6,826 nucleotides of DNA from Syntrophomonadaceae bacterium. GTDB taxonomy: Bacteria > Bacillota > Dethiobacteria > DTU022. The notes under the pieces are model-generated. The model saw nothing but the letters and a program-made list of their open reading frames with translations, did not search any database and was not told where the DNA came from. Location of the stretch: positions 1 to 6,826 of the forward strand of contig SLBE01000042.1 of assembly GCA_007126465.1 (NCBI GenBank), in the 5' to 3' direction. Every line of letters begins with the position of its first letter. The first letter of the stretch is position 1. Made by a program: the position numbers and the translations under genes. Positions 1 to 6,769 of the stretch are shown here, one piece after another.

Positions 1-1065
1 GTATTTGCTCTTGACAATATCAGGACTTATTATTTTGAAGAAAATTTGCCTTCTATTGTGGTCCCCAGTCTTTATATTCAAATGCTGCTGATTTTTATAT
101 TTATCTTTCTCGATGGTTCTCCAGTGGGCGGAATTCTCTTGATCATCCTGGTTGCCGAAAGCCTTTTGGCATGCCCCAGGCCAAATGGGGACTATATATT
201 TTTTATATCACTGCCCGGTTTTATCCTTACAAGCGCTGTCAGTCTTTACACGCGCTCAATCCTTAGCTGGGAAAGCATGGCCTCTGTCCTGATAAACTGC
301 CTGTTTATTTTCTTTGCCTACGGTGTCAGTCATATGGCACGCAGGCAGCTTGAAGAAAGGGAGAGGGCTGAAAAAGCCCTGGAACAGCTGGACCGCTCCA
401 GGGCCGACTTGGAAAAGGCGTACCAGAAATTAATCGAAGTAAGCAAAGAACGGGAACAGCTCGCGGCAACAGCAGAACGTTCCCGGTTAGCACGTGAATT
501 GCATGATACATTAGCCCATACACTGACGGCAGTTATCGTTAGCCTGGAAGCGGGGAAGAAAATTTTAGAGAAAGAGCCCCATAAAGCTCTTGAAGAGATG
601 AACAAAAGCCAGGAACAGGCTCGTAAAGGACTTGATGATGTTCGTCTAACTGTGAAAGCTCTGCGTCCGGCAGCTTTAGAGTCCATGGATTTTGCTGCAG
701 CTCTTATGGGGCTGGCCCGTGGCTATTCCGGCAGCAGCGTTGATATCAGTTACGATTTTGATGAAAGCCTGGATCTGCCGGCTTCTCTACAAACCACTCT
801 TTACAGGATAATTCAGGAAAGCATAACTAATAGTATTCGTCACGGCCAGGCAAACAATATAGCAGTACGATTACATTTAAATGAGCAGGGTCTGCATCTT
901 GATGTTGAAGATGATGGTAAGGGCTGTACTAATCTTATTGAGGGGTACGGCCTGCAGGGCATACGGGAAAGGGCTGCTGCTTTTGGTGGAAAAGTGTTTT
1001 TCCAAAACCGGGACGATGGCGGGTTCCAGGTTAGTCTGTTACTCGAGGAGTTGCCTAATGAGTAA
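1..1065 (+). CDS. NarL-type membrane sensor histidine kinase, 5' end cut by the window
   Basis: The reading frame is open from base 1 (354 codons), so the true start lies upstream; a TTG at 46 is only an internal codon. At least four membrane spans are visible at about codons 19-37, 42-58, 64-84 and 92-110, followed by a charged coiled-coil linker (about 113-157). The HisKA_3 dimerisation domain carries the phospho-acceptor in RELHD (His at codon 168, bases 502-504). The ATPase domain has the N-box Asn in ESITNSIRHG (codon 277), the G1 box DDGKG (from base 913) and the G2 motif GYGLQGIRERA. Family knowledge: such kinases phosphorylate a NarL/LuxR-type regulator, and the partner gene overlaps the 3' end here. 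The multi-span input region with little outer loop resembles DesK-like sensors that read the membrane itself, but the signal cannot be told from sequence. The family assignment is firm. Confidence 0.95.
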   Translation, partial: VFALDNIRTYYFEENLPSIVVPSLYIQMLLIFIFIFLDGSPVGGILLIILVAESLLACPRPNGDYIFFISLPGFILTSAVSLYTRSILSWESMASVLINCLFIFFAYGVSHMARRQLEERERAEKALEQLDRSRADLEKAYQKLIEVSKEREQLAATAERSRLARELHDTLAHTLTAVIVSLEAGKKILEKEPHKALEEMNKSQEQARKGLDDVRLTVKALRPAALESMDFAAALMGLARGYSGSSVDISYDFDESLDLPASLQTTLYRIIQESITNSIRHGQANNIAVRLHLNEQGLHLDVEDDGKGCTNLIEGYGLQGIRERAAAFGGKVFFQNRDDGGFQVSLLLEELPNE

Positions 1066-1717
1066 GGTGATTAGAATTGTTATAGCAGATGATCAGCGCC
1101 TGATGCGAGAAGGATTAAAGACAATCCTTGATCTCGAGGAAGATATGGAGGTAATTGGAACAGCATCTAACGGATTTGAAGCTTTGGAGCTTTGCCGTGA
1201 TCTTAAACCGGATATTGTATTAATGGATATTCGTATGCCCCGGGTAGATGGGGTTGAGGCAACCGAGAGAATTGCTGAGGAGGAGCTACCGGCTAAAGTT
1301 ATTGTAGTGACTACCTTTGACGATGATGAGTTAATTGTTAAAGCATTAAAAGCGGGAGCTAAAACTTACCTGTTGAAAGACCTTCCCTCGGAGAAACTCT
1401 TGGCGACTATCAGGGCAACTCACAGGGGGGATATTGTTATGCAGCCGGAAATAGCAGCCAAGTTAGTTAACAGGGCTTCAGGTAAAGAAGAATTGGCAGA
1501 TGAGAATCACTTCGGGCATGGGCAAGAGGAACTAACCTTGAGGGAAAAAGAAATTCTTTCATTAATGGCTGAAGGTTTAAGCAATCGTGATATTGCTTTA
1601 AAGCTATTTCTCAGTGAAGGGACAATAAAAAACCAGGTTAGCGCTATTTACTCTAAGCTTGGCACCAGTGATAGGACAAAGGCTGTTCTTCTGGCCATGA
1701 GAAACAAGTTGATCTAA
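1058..1717 (+). CDS. NarL/LuxR-family response regulator
   Basis: This 219-residue protein has the full two-domain layout. The receiver domain (1-120) shows acidic residues D11 and D12, phospho-acceptor D57 in VLMDIRMP, the Thr pair at 85-86 and the conserved K107 in LLKD. The LuxR-type helix-turn-helix (about 158-213) shows LTLREKEILSLMAEG, SNRDIA and SEGTIKNQVSAIYSKLG. The ATG at 1058 is preferred over an upstream in-frame ATG at 881, because the upstream start would add 59 non-homologous residues inside the kinase gene. GAGGAG at 1045-1050 sits 7 bases before the chosen start. The gene overlaps the kinase stop by 8 bases, which points to translational coupling and a cognate pair. By family precedent it binds DNA as a dimer after phosphorylation; inverted repeats just downstream are candidate sites. 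It resembles LiaR, VraR and DesR, but no specific orthology is claimed. Confidence 0.96.
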   Translation: MSKVIRIVIADDQRLMREGLKTILDLEEDMEVIGTASNGFEALELCRDLKPDIVLMDIRMPRVDGVEATERIAEEELPAKVIVVTTFDDDELIVKALKAGAKTYLLKDLPSEKLLATIRATHRGDIVMQPEIAAKLVNRASGKEELADENHFGHGQEELTLREKEILSLMAEGLSNRDIALKLFLSEGTIKNQVSAIYSKLGTSDRTKAVLLAMRNKLI

Positions 1718-1734
1718 GCCAGGTATAGAATAAG

Positions 1735-1748
1735 ATGACTGCAGTCAT
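1735..1748. promoter_or_regulatory. Perfect 14-base palindrome, candidate regulator site
   Basis: ATGACTGCAGTCAT is its own reverse complement and lies 18 bases after the regulator stop codon. No T-run follows, so it is not a typical terminator. Its core is ACT-GC-AGT, the general ACT-Nx-AGT form described for VraR/LiaR-type regulators (from memory). Its half-site matches that of the inverted repeat at 1768-1788. Binding is inferred. Confidence 0.5.
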
Positions 1749-1767
1749 GTGAAATTATGAATATTTG

Positions 1768-1788
1768 ATGACCCGGGTTACTGGTCAT
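1768..1788. promoter_or_regulatory. Inverted repeat ATGACC-N9-GGTCAT, candidate operator
   Basis: The arms at 1768-1773 and 1783-1788 are exact reverse complements, separated by nine bases that include CGGGTT. The half-site ATGACC differs by one base from the ATGACT half-site at 1735. The right arm overlaps the proposed -35 of the downstream gene, a position where an activator could touch RNA polymerase or a repressor could block it. The centres of the two inverted repeats are about 36-37 bases apart, between three and four helical turns. Confidence 0.45.
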
Positions 1789-1810
1789 AAAGCTCCGTCA
1801 GGATTAATAT
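1782..1810 (+). promoter_or_regulatory. Candidate sigma-A promoter for the LiaI-like gene
   Basis: A -35-like TGGTCA (1782-1787, four of six consensus positions) and a -10-like TAATAT (1805-1810, five of six) are separated by 17 bases. This would start a transcript near 1817 and leave a short leader holding the Shine-Dalgarno AGGAG at 1825-1829. The weak -35 covered by an inverted repeat fits a promoter that needs an activator. No terminator is visible after the regulator gene, so read-through from upstream is also possible. Confidence 0.45.
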
Positions 1811-1838
1811 AAAGGAAAAACGATAGGAGCGATTTGTT

Positions 1839-2342
1839 ATGAGTAAATCTTTTAAAGTTGGAGTGCTGCTAATCATTGCCGGGGTTTTTCTGCTTCTAAG
1901 CCAACTGGGAGTAATACCCGGTCAGGTCTTCTTGTTTTTACTGGCCCTTGGGTTTATAGCTACCTATGTTCTTCTTGGAGCAAGAAAAGAATACGGCAAT
2001 ATCGGTTTCCTGATCCCGGGAACTGTTCTTTTATCTATCGCTACTTTTTCTGCGATTCAGAGTCACCCCCGCTACGAAGACCTGAGCCCGGCTTTCTTTT
2101 TCCTGGGGCTTAGCTTGGGCTTCCTGGTAGTATTTTTGGTTCATACTTACTGGTTTAAAAGTATGGACCATGGTGAGCGATTCTGGCCGGTTTACCCGGC
2201 AGCAGGTTTACTGTTATTATTCGTTATTATTGGCTTTTCGGAGCAGTGGACCGAGCACCTGAACCTGTTAAATTATGTCTGGATTATTGCCCTGATTGCG
2301 ATAGGTGGTTGGCTGGTTTACACGGGAATAAAGCGTAAATAA
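1839..2342 (+). CDS. LiaI/LiaF-TM-like six-helix membrane protein
   Basis: This 167-residue, very hydrophobic protein has about six spans (residues 5-25, 28-46, 56-73, 84-103, 118-134, 145-163) and little soluble sequence. The opening GVLLIIAGVFLLLSQLGVIP, followed by further short glycine-rich helices, is typical of the transmembrane domain shared by LiaI and LiaF-like proteins, which sense or respond to cell-envelope stress in Firmicutes. It lacks the soluble C-terminal domain of full LiaF. The ATG at 1839 follows AGGAG (1825-1829) by 9 bases. It lies 121 bases after the kinase-regulator pair on the same strand, behind its own candidate promoter and two inverted repeats, so it is likely either a target of that pair or an accessory to it. 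No catalytic motif is seen. Membrane location is firm; the LiaI-like assignment rests on pattern only. Confidence 0.85.
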   Translation: MSKSFKVGVLLIIAGVFLLLSQLGVIPGQVFLFLLALGFIATYVLLGARKEYGNIGFLIPGTVLLSIATFSAIQSHPRYEDLSPAFFFLGLSLGFLVVFLVHTYWFKSMDHGERFWPVYPAAGLLLLFVIIGFSEQWTEHLNLLNYVWIIALIAIGGWLVYTGIKRK

Positions 2343-2411
2343 AGTAGGCAAAACATCTTTAATTTTTAACCTTGTGGCATAGAAAGCTATATGAGGCAGT
2401 TAAAATTATTT

Positions 2412-2447
2412 AAAAGCTCCCGGGCAGCATTGTGCACCCGGGCTTTT
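2412..2447. terminator. Bidirectional hairpin terminator between convergent genes
   Basis: The arms AAAAGC-TC-CCGGG (2412-2424) and CCCGGGCTTTT (2437-2447) form a GC-rich stem with a two-base bulge, and GCA-TTG-TGC can pair further inside. On the + strand the stem ends in CTTTT; on the - strand it ends in GCTTTTAAATAATTTTAAC. It can therefore stop transcripts from both the + gene ending at 2342 and the - operon ending at 2505. The T-tract is short on the + side. Confidence 0.75.
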
Positions 2448-2504
2448 ATGTGGCAGAAGTGGAAAAGGTATATAAAAGCACAGGTTTCAATAAATATCCG
2501 GCTT

Positions 2505-3446
2505 TTACTCCTCTGTCGGTAAGCCATTTTCCCATATACCACTTGCTGTTCGGCCATCAGGGTGGGTCATGGTTCCTTCTCCGTGGGCTTTGCCGTCTTT
2601 TAAGTAACCGGTATACCTTTCCCCTTCGGGAAAAATCATTGTACCGAAACCTTCAATTCGTCCTTCTCTAAAGCTGCCCCTGTAAGACCTACCATTCGGG
2701 TGAGTCCAGTAACCCTGCCCATGAGGCAGCCCATCTTGCAGGGGCCCGGTATAAGTTCCCCCCAGCAGGGGAATAGTTTCTTCTTCAGTGGTGTCACTGC
2801 CCGGGAAAGCTGTATCTGTTTCAGGGGTGGTTTCTGTCGTAGTGTCTGCGGGTGTGCTTTCTTCAGTTGTTCGGCTGTCAGATGCAGCTTCTTCGTCTGC
2901 AGCACCATCTGGACCGTTACCGTCGGTAGTTGCTTCTGTCCCGGACTGAAAACTTTCATCATCGAGTTCTGCAACGCTCCAGCCAAAAATTTCATCAGAT
3001 GCAAAAAAATCATTTTCGGGCTGTTCCGGCTCTAGAGGATCTTCATCAGTTACAGTTTCGAATTCAAAAAAGGGTTCTGCTGTTTCAGGGGTATCCCCTG
3101 CCAGGGTAAGGTAAATAAGAGATGCTCCAAAAGTAACGACAATTATAGCAGCAGCCGTGATAGCAATTACCAGGGCCTTGCTTTTTGCCGATTTAGGCTG
3201 TTCTGTTATTACAGGTTCTGTATTGACCGGTGGGGGAGGAGGGTTGATTGTTTCAAAATCTGTATTAATGATCAGGCCGGGAATTTTCTCTGCAGCAATC
3301 CAACCTGTCTGTTCACTATTCCAGACCAGGGTGCCTGCCAGGACACGTTTTGCAGCGGCTTCCTGCCAGAGCTGTTCCCAGCTGTAAGGGCCCAGCTGCT
3401 GTTCATCTTTATAAAAGTAATACTGGTTTGATATCTTTTCACTCAT
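2505..3446 (-). CDS. GYF_2-domain, single-span membrane protein with C-terminal MORN repeats
   Basis: This is a 313-residue protein. Residues 7-58 form a bacterial GYF_2 domain (YYFYKD, LGPYSWEQLW, LVWNSEQTGWIAA). A linker follows with a five-proline run (69-73) and then lysines (85, 88, 90). One span lies at about 91-115; the positive flank on its N-terminal side predicts GYF inside and the rest outside. Residues 116-229 are a highly acidic, Ser/Thr-rich, probably disordered stalk. Residues 231-313 hold three full MORN repeats and a partial one. There is no cysteine, so it is not a lipoprotein. The ATG is set by GGAGG (3457-3461), 10 bases upstream and inside the end of the Lgt-like gene, whose stop is 2 bases away. 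It is the last gene of the operon. GYF domains in general bind proline-rich peptides and MORN repeats are protein- or membrane-binding scaffolds; the specific role is unknown. Confidence 0.93.
   Translation of the reverse strand: MSEKISNQYYFYKDEQQLGPYSWEQLWQEAAAKRVLAGTLVWNSEQTGWIAAEKIPGLIINTDFETINPPPPPVNTEPVITEQPKSAKSKALVIAITAAAIIVVTFGASLIYLTLAGDTPETAEPFFEFETVTDEDPLEPEQPENDFFASDEIFGWSVAELDDESFQSGTEATTDGNGPDGAADEEAASDSRTTEESTPADTTTETTPETDTAFPGSDTTEEETIPLLGGTYTGPLQDGLPHGQGYWTHPNGRSYRGSFREGRIEGFGTMIFPEGERYTGYLKDGKAHGEGTMTHPDGRTASGIWENGLPTEE
2508..2756 (-). repeat. MORN repeat array (three full units plus one partial)
   Basis: Codons 231-313 of the GYF_2 protein encode units of about 23 residues starting YTGPLQDGLPHGQGYW, YRGSFREGRIEGFGTM, YTGYLKDGKAHGEGTM and a degenerate SGIWENGLP. 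The YxGxxxxGxxxGxGxx pattern with an intervening PNG, PEG or PDG turn is the MORN signature. The units differ enough in DNA that this is an old protein repeat and not a recent DNA duplication. Confidence 0.85.
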
Positions 3447-3448
3447 TT

Positions 3449-4282
3449 TTATTCGACCTCCCCAACTCCGAATGCTTTGTTTTGTTTTAAAGCAATGATT
3501 ATCCAGGCAGAAAAAATAATTAAAGCAGAACTGTAAACTACCGGTCCCCTGATCATGTTGGAAATATGATCAGCGGCCGGAAAATCCCTGAAAAAGTAAG
3601 TTATAAATCGGCCGGCAGTAAAGACCAGACCAAAAACTCCTGCGGCTAACCCGCTTTGGCCCTTTTTAATGAGAACTGTCCAGGCGGCCAGGGAAGCAGT
3701 CAAAGTCGCTGTCATTTCATAAAGCTGAGTCGGATGGATCGCAGCAGGGAAGAAGAATGATAATTCGCTGGCAGTACTAATCTGTGCCAGGTGGGCAGGT
3801 GAAAAGGGGGGAAACCTTATTCCCAGCAGCGAGCTTGTTTCTGTTCCGTAACAGCATCCGTTCAAAAAACATCCTATTCGCATTATGGCTGCAGAAAGGC
3901 CCAGGTGTGGTGCTAATCGATCCGTAATTTTGAAAAATGGAAGTTTCAAATATCTGTTTATCAACCACCAGGCCAGGAGAGAAATGGCAAGGCCGCCGTA
4001 TAAAGCAAAATTGCTCAGGTGAAAACGGGACAGGATGGAGGGATCTTGTACTACCTGTGGCCAATACAAAATTACGTAGAGCAGCCGGGAGCCAATAAAG
4101 AAAGCTGCGATAATTGCTGTGATAATTGAAATGCACAAGCCAGGGGAGAGATTATTTCGCCGCAGACACAGATACGCAATAGCTGAAAGATAAATTGCAG
4201 CCAGAATCCCAAAAAAACGGTAGGAGCTGACAATAAAATTTATATTTTCGGCCAGGCTCAAGTCAATAAGAGTAGGGTACAT
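3449..4282 (-). CDS. Divergent Lgt-family (prolipoprotein diacylglyceryl transferase-like) membrane protein
   Basis: This 277-residue protein has about seven spans and the Lgt layout in order: YRFFGIL (21-27), GSRLLYV (64-70), ALYGGL (93-98), the signature RIGCFLNGCCYG (135-146), HPTQLYE (183-189) and GRFITYFFRDF (224-234). Canonical Lgt moves diacylglycerol from phosphatidylglycerol to the lipobox cysteine of prolipoproteins. Compared with E. coli Lgt from memory, R143 and G154 are kept, while H103 aligns with Y95, N146 with C138, E151 with C143, E243 with Y228 and Y26 with F24. The cysteine-rich GCFLNGCCYG variant is a recurring Lgt-like subgroup, so the protein may be active with another substrate, or not catalytic at all. 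The ATG at 4282 has AAAGGA (4291-4296) 8 bases upstream. It lies 27 bases after the 814-residue GYF gene and 2 bases before the MORN gene. Family membership is fairly sure; the reaction is not. Confidence 0.85.
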   Translation of the reverse strand: MYPTLIDLSLAENINFIVSSYRFFGILAAIYLSAIAYLCLRRNNLSPGLCISIITAIIAAFFIGSRLLYVILYWPQVVQDPSILSRFHLSNFALYGGLAISLLAWWLINRYLKLPFFKITDRLAPHLGLSAAIMRIGCFLNGCCYGTETSSLLGIRFPPFSPAHLAQISTASELSFFFPAAIHPTQLYEMTATLTASLAAWTVLIKKGQSGLAAGVFGLVFTAGRFITYFFRDFPAADHISNMIRGPVVYSSALIIFSAWIIIALKQNKAFGVGEVE

Positions 4283-4309
4283 ATGGCAAATCCTTTCAAT
4301 GCTGCTTGC

Positions 4310-6754
4310 TTATGGTCCAACACGATCAATTTCCCAGCTGCCTGACATAAAGTTTATGTTGTTAGTGGGCAGGGCAAAGCTGCCCGATATATTGTTTCCA
4401 CCTGCAAGGTTCCCCTTGAAGATCGTCTTAGATCCGTCATCCTCATCGACCAGGATAAAACTGAGGACGTTGTTTTCAAATGTAGCGGTAAACTCCCGTC
4501 TGTCGCTGGATGCAGACATATCTTCCGGCAGCACCTGGTCAACGTGTATTTCAAGGGTGCCGTTATACCGGTTGCTTTCGTCTATCCGATTCAGTCCCAT
4601 GGTTATGGGGATATCAACATCTATAAGGTGTTCTTCTACCGTTTGCTTTATGACTTCCCACATGGTTTCGCCAAACTCGTTTTCACAGCCTTCCACTTGA
4701 TTGCTAACTTCAGGATCTGAAGGTTCATAATCCTGTAGTGCCCAGTATTCTATAACCAAAAAGCCTTCCCAGCGTCCGCTCAGGTCCTCTTCAACAGCTC
4801 CAATAGTAATAACTGTATCCGGAACAGAAACCGTAAATTCAATTACTTCAGCAGGTTTGTCATCTCTCATGTCTGCGGTGTTTTTGTAAAGCCTGATTTC
4901 GTTTGGAGCTCCTGCTGACAGGTGGCCGAGAACAGTAAAGGATGCTCTGACATGGGCATTTTCGTCCAGCCTGCCTGTCCACATCCTGGGATCGGCATCA
5001 TCGGCCAACGGGCCAAACTGAACTATGTAACCGGGATAAATGAGATCTTCTCCTTCTTCAGCTACTTCCTGGATGGTTAGGGTGACCACCTGGTTAAACT
5101 TGTTCCTCAGCTGGTTTAGTTCCCGCTTGTATTCTTCTTCCTGTTCATAGCGAACCTTTCTTTCAAGCTGCCTGAAAACAGGTTCAAGGGTTTCGTTTAA
5201 AAGTTGGCTTTTATAGGCGTTAGCAATATCCTCTTTCAACCTTTCATTCAGACCGCCTCCGCCGGTTAAACCGTGTCCCTGGGCTTCAGCCTGGTACATG
5301 GCCTGGGCAGCTTCATCACCCCAGAAAAGGTATGTATAGCGGTTAAGATCACTTTCCAGCATGCGTCTAAATTGTTCAGGTGAATCGGCATAATCGTGAA
5401 TATCTTTTATCCGCCTGTACCAATCAGCACCGCTTCTGGCATGGTTTTCCCGGTAATAAAGCTCATAGGCTTTGTTCCAAACTTCCTGCCGGCCCTGAAT
5501 TAACTGTTCTCTCAGCTTGGTCAGGGAGTAATCGATGGCGGTTACTCCAATCATAGATACCTTTAGTGCTTTAGAACCCCATTTGCTGATAGCCAGACTC
5601 TGGGCGGTGTTAAAAGTATTTACTGCCATGGCCCGCTGGTCACCCCTGCTGTAATCGACAGCCAGCTGGGCTACTGCCAGGGCTGTTCCTACATTGGTCA
5701 TGGCATCAGAGAGGCCTGAGATGAACTCAGAGCTGTAGGCAAGTCCTTCCATTTCAAAAATTGCTCCTGATGCTTTCAGCCAGTCATCGGTAACGGACTT
5801 GCCGAGGTTCCATGCTTTCCCGCCGGTAGTCAGCTGGTTGTTAATAAGCTCTTCGATAACTTCTCCATGCATGTCGCCATACTGAATGAATTGGTCGTGA
5901 GCTTCGAAAAGACCGGGAGCAATGCGGGTGTATCTGGTTCCTTCACCAGTGATGGTAAAAGAGCCGTAAGTAGAGAGGTGATCGGTAGTTATGATAACCT
6001 GCCTGTTTGCTTCGTCTATCTCAAAGACAACAGGTTCCCAGCTGTTTGTGTTTTCATTAAAGTAACCTGCTCCTACGATTCCATCTGTGGGTTCATATGG
6101 AATGCTTAATGTATAAAGACCGGAATCCTGGGGGGCTCCTTCAAGGTTAAAATTATAGGCATTAACTTTTGCATCGGGTACTGGTTCCGGGGCGGACATT
6201 TTTGTTACTTTTAGGTTTGCTTCTGTCTCCGCGAGATATAGTGGGGACAGTTCCAACCCGACTCTGTTGTGCTCAAATTCTGGATTGTCAGCGCTTAAAG
6301 TTCCAGATTGGATTCCGAACTCACTGTTATCATCGGTTGCAAGCTGCTGGTTACTTCTGAAAGAAAAATCAGGGTCTATTCCAAAATAAAATGTGCCGTC
6401 TTCACTAAACGGTGCAAATTCACTGTGAGAACTGCCGCCGGTTGATGTCCCAAGGCCGCCGACTTGGAGCAGGATAAAACCCATTATAGCTATTAAGGCA
6501 ACTGCACCGCCGGCCAGGACGAAATACAGGGGTTTCCCCTGTTTCGAAGATTTGCCATCATTTATTTTGCTGGATAAAGGAAGAAGTGCAGCTAGTTCCG
6601 GGACCTCTTTAACAGCTATCCAGTCACCGGTTGCTGCGCTCCAGGCCAGGTCTCCGGGATCAATATTGCCCTCTCGGGCGTAACAAGCTATTTCTTTCCA
6701 GCTGTAAGGGCCGTATCTTTCACCAGTCCGGGAGAGGTACCATTGCACAGACAT
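4310..6754 (-). CDS. Large GYF_2-domain, single-span membrane protein with unrecognised outer region
   Basis: This is an 814-residue protein. Residues 3-56 are a GYF_2 domain (WYLSRTGERYGPYSW, LAWSAATGDWIAV). A lysine-rich linker (63-74) precedes one span (about 76-98), predicting GYF inside and the rest outside. Residues 165-270 look like a beta-sandwich ending in TTDHLSTYGSFTIT, a closing pattern that recurs in bacterial surface proteins. Residues 295-560 are mostly helical, with an Ala/Gly-rich, moderately hydrophobic stretch (350-412) and a charged coiled-coil-like end (520-555). Residues 556-650 resemble an Ig-like beta domain, and 655-812 a lipocalin-like barrel that opens with LSGRWEGFLVI and ends with SGSWEIDRV. 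Only C24 and C690 are present, so there is no lipobox. AGGAG (6764-6768) lies 9 bases before the ATG. It is the first complete gene of the operon in this window. I do not recognise the outer region as a named family. Confidence 0.9.
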   Translation of the reverse strand: MSVQWYLSRTGERYGPYSWKEIACYAREGNIDPGDLAWSAATGDWIAVKEVPELAALLPLSSKINDGKSSKQGKPLYFVLAGGAVALIAIMGFILLQVGGLGTSTGGSSHSEFAPFSEDGTFYFGIDPDFSFRSNQQLATDDNSEFGIQSGTLSADNPEFEHNRVGLELSPLYLAETEANLKVTKMSAPEPVPDAKVNAYNFNLEGAPQDSGLYTLSIPYEPTDGIVGAGYFNENTNSWEPVVFEIDEANRQVIITTDHLSTYGSFTITGEGTRYTRIAPGLFEAHDQFIQYGDMHGEVIEELINNQLTTGGKAWNLGKSVTDDWLKASGAIFEMEGLAYSSEFISGLSDAMTNVGTALAVAQLAVDYSRGDQRAMAVNTFNTAQSLAISKWGSKALKVSMIGVTAIDYSLTKLREQLIQGRQEVWNKAYELYYRENHARSGADWYRRIKDIHDYADSPEQFRRMLESDLNRYTYLFWGDEAAQAMYQAEAQGHGLTGGGGLNERLKEDIANAYKSQLLNETLEPVFRQLERKVRYEQEEEYKRELNQLRNKFNQVVTLTIQEVAEEGEDLIYPGYIVQFGPLADDADPRMWTGRLDENAHVRASFTVLGHLSAGAPNEIRLYKNTADMRDDKPAEVIEFTVSVPDTVITIGAVEEDLSGRWEGFLVIEYWALQDYEPSDPEVSNQVEGCENEFGETMWEVIKQTVEEHLIDVDIPITMGLNRIDESNRYNGTLEIHVDQVLPEDMSASSDRREFTATFENNVLSFILVDEDDGSKTIFKGNLAGGNNISGSFALPTNNINFMSGSWEIDRVGP

Positions 6755-6769
6755 TTCGCTTCACTCCTA

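Noticed and set aside
881..1057. Extended N-terminus of the response regulator from an ATG at 881
   Set aside because: The added 59 residues lie inside the kinase ATPase domain in another frame and do not resemble a receiver domain. The ATG at 1058 has a good Shine-Dalgarno and gives the standard family length.
2361..2407. AT-rich inverted repeat AATTTTTAAC / GTTAAAATT upstream of the terminator
   Set aside because: The arms need a one-base bulge and enclose 28 bases. The pairing is weak and is expected by chance in an AT-rich gap. The GC-rich hairpin at 2412-2447 explains termination better.
2636..3013. 125-codon open frame on the - strand
   Set aside because: It is an out-of-frame shadow of the acidic stalk and MORN region of the GYF protein, with no start context and no protein-like pattern.
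2700..3035. 111-codon open frame on the + strand
   Set aside because: It lies antisense to the MORN gene, is rich in Cys, Phe and Ser as expected for the complement of an acidic Thr/Glu-rich sequence, and has no ribosome site.
3229..3243. G-rich run on the + strand, possible two-layer G-quadruplex
   Set aside because: It is fully explained by the five proline codons read on the - strand, and the G-tracts are short and uneven.
4299..4700. 133-codon open frame on the + strand
   Set aside because: It is antisense to the end of the 814-residue gene, whose reading frame is long and domain-like. The sequence is Ser/Arg-rich with no recognisable motif.
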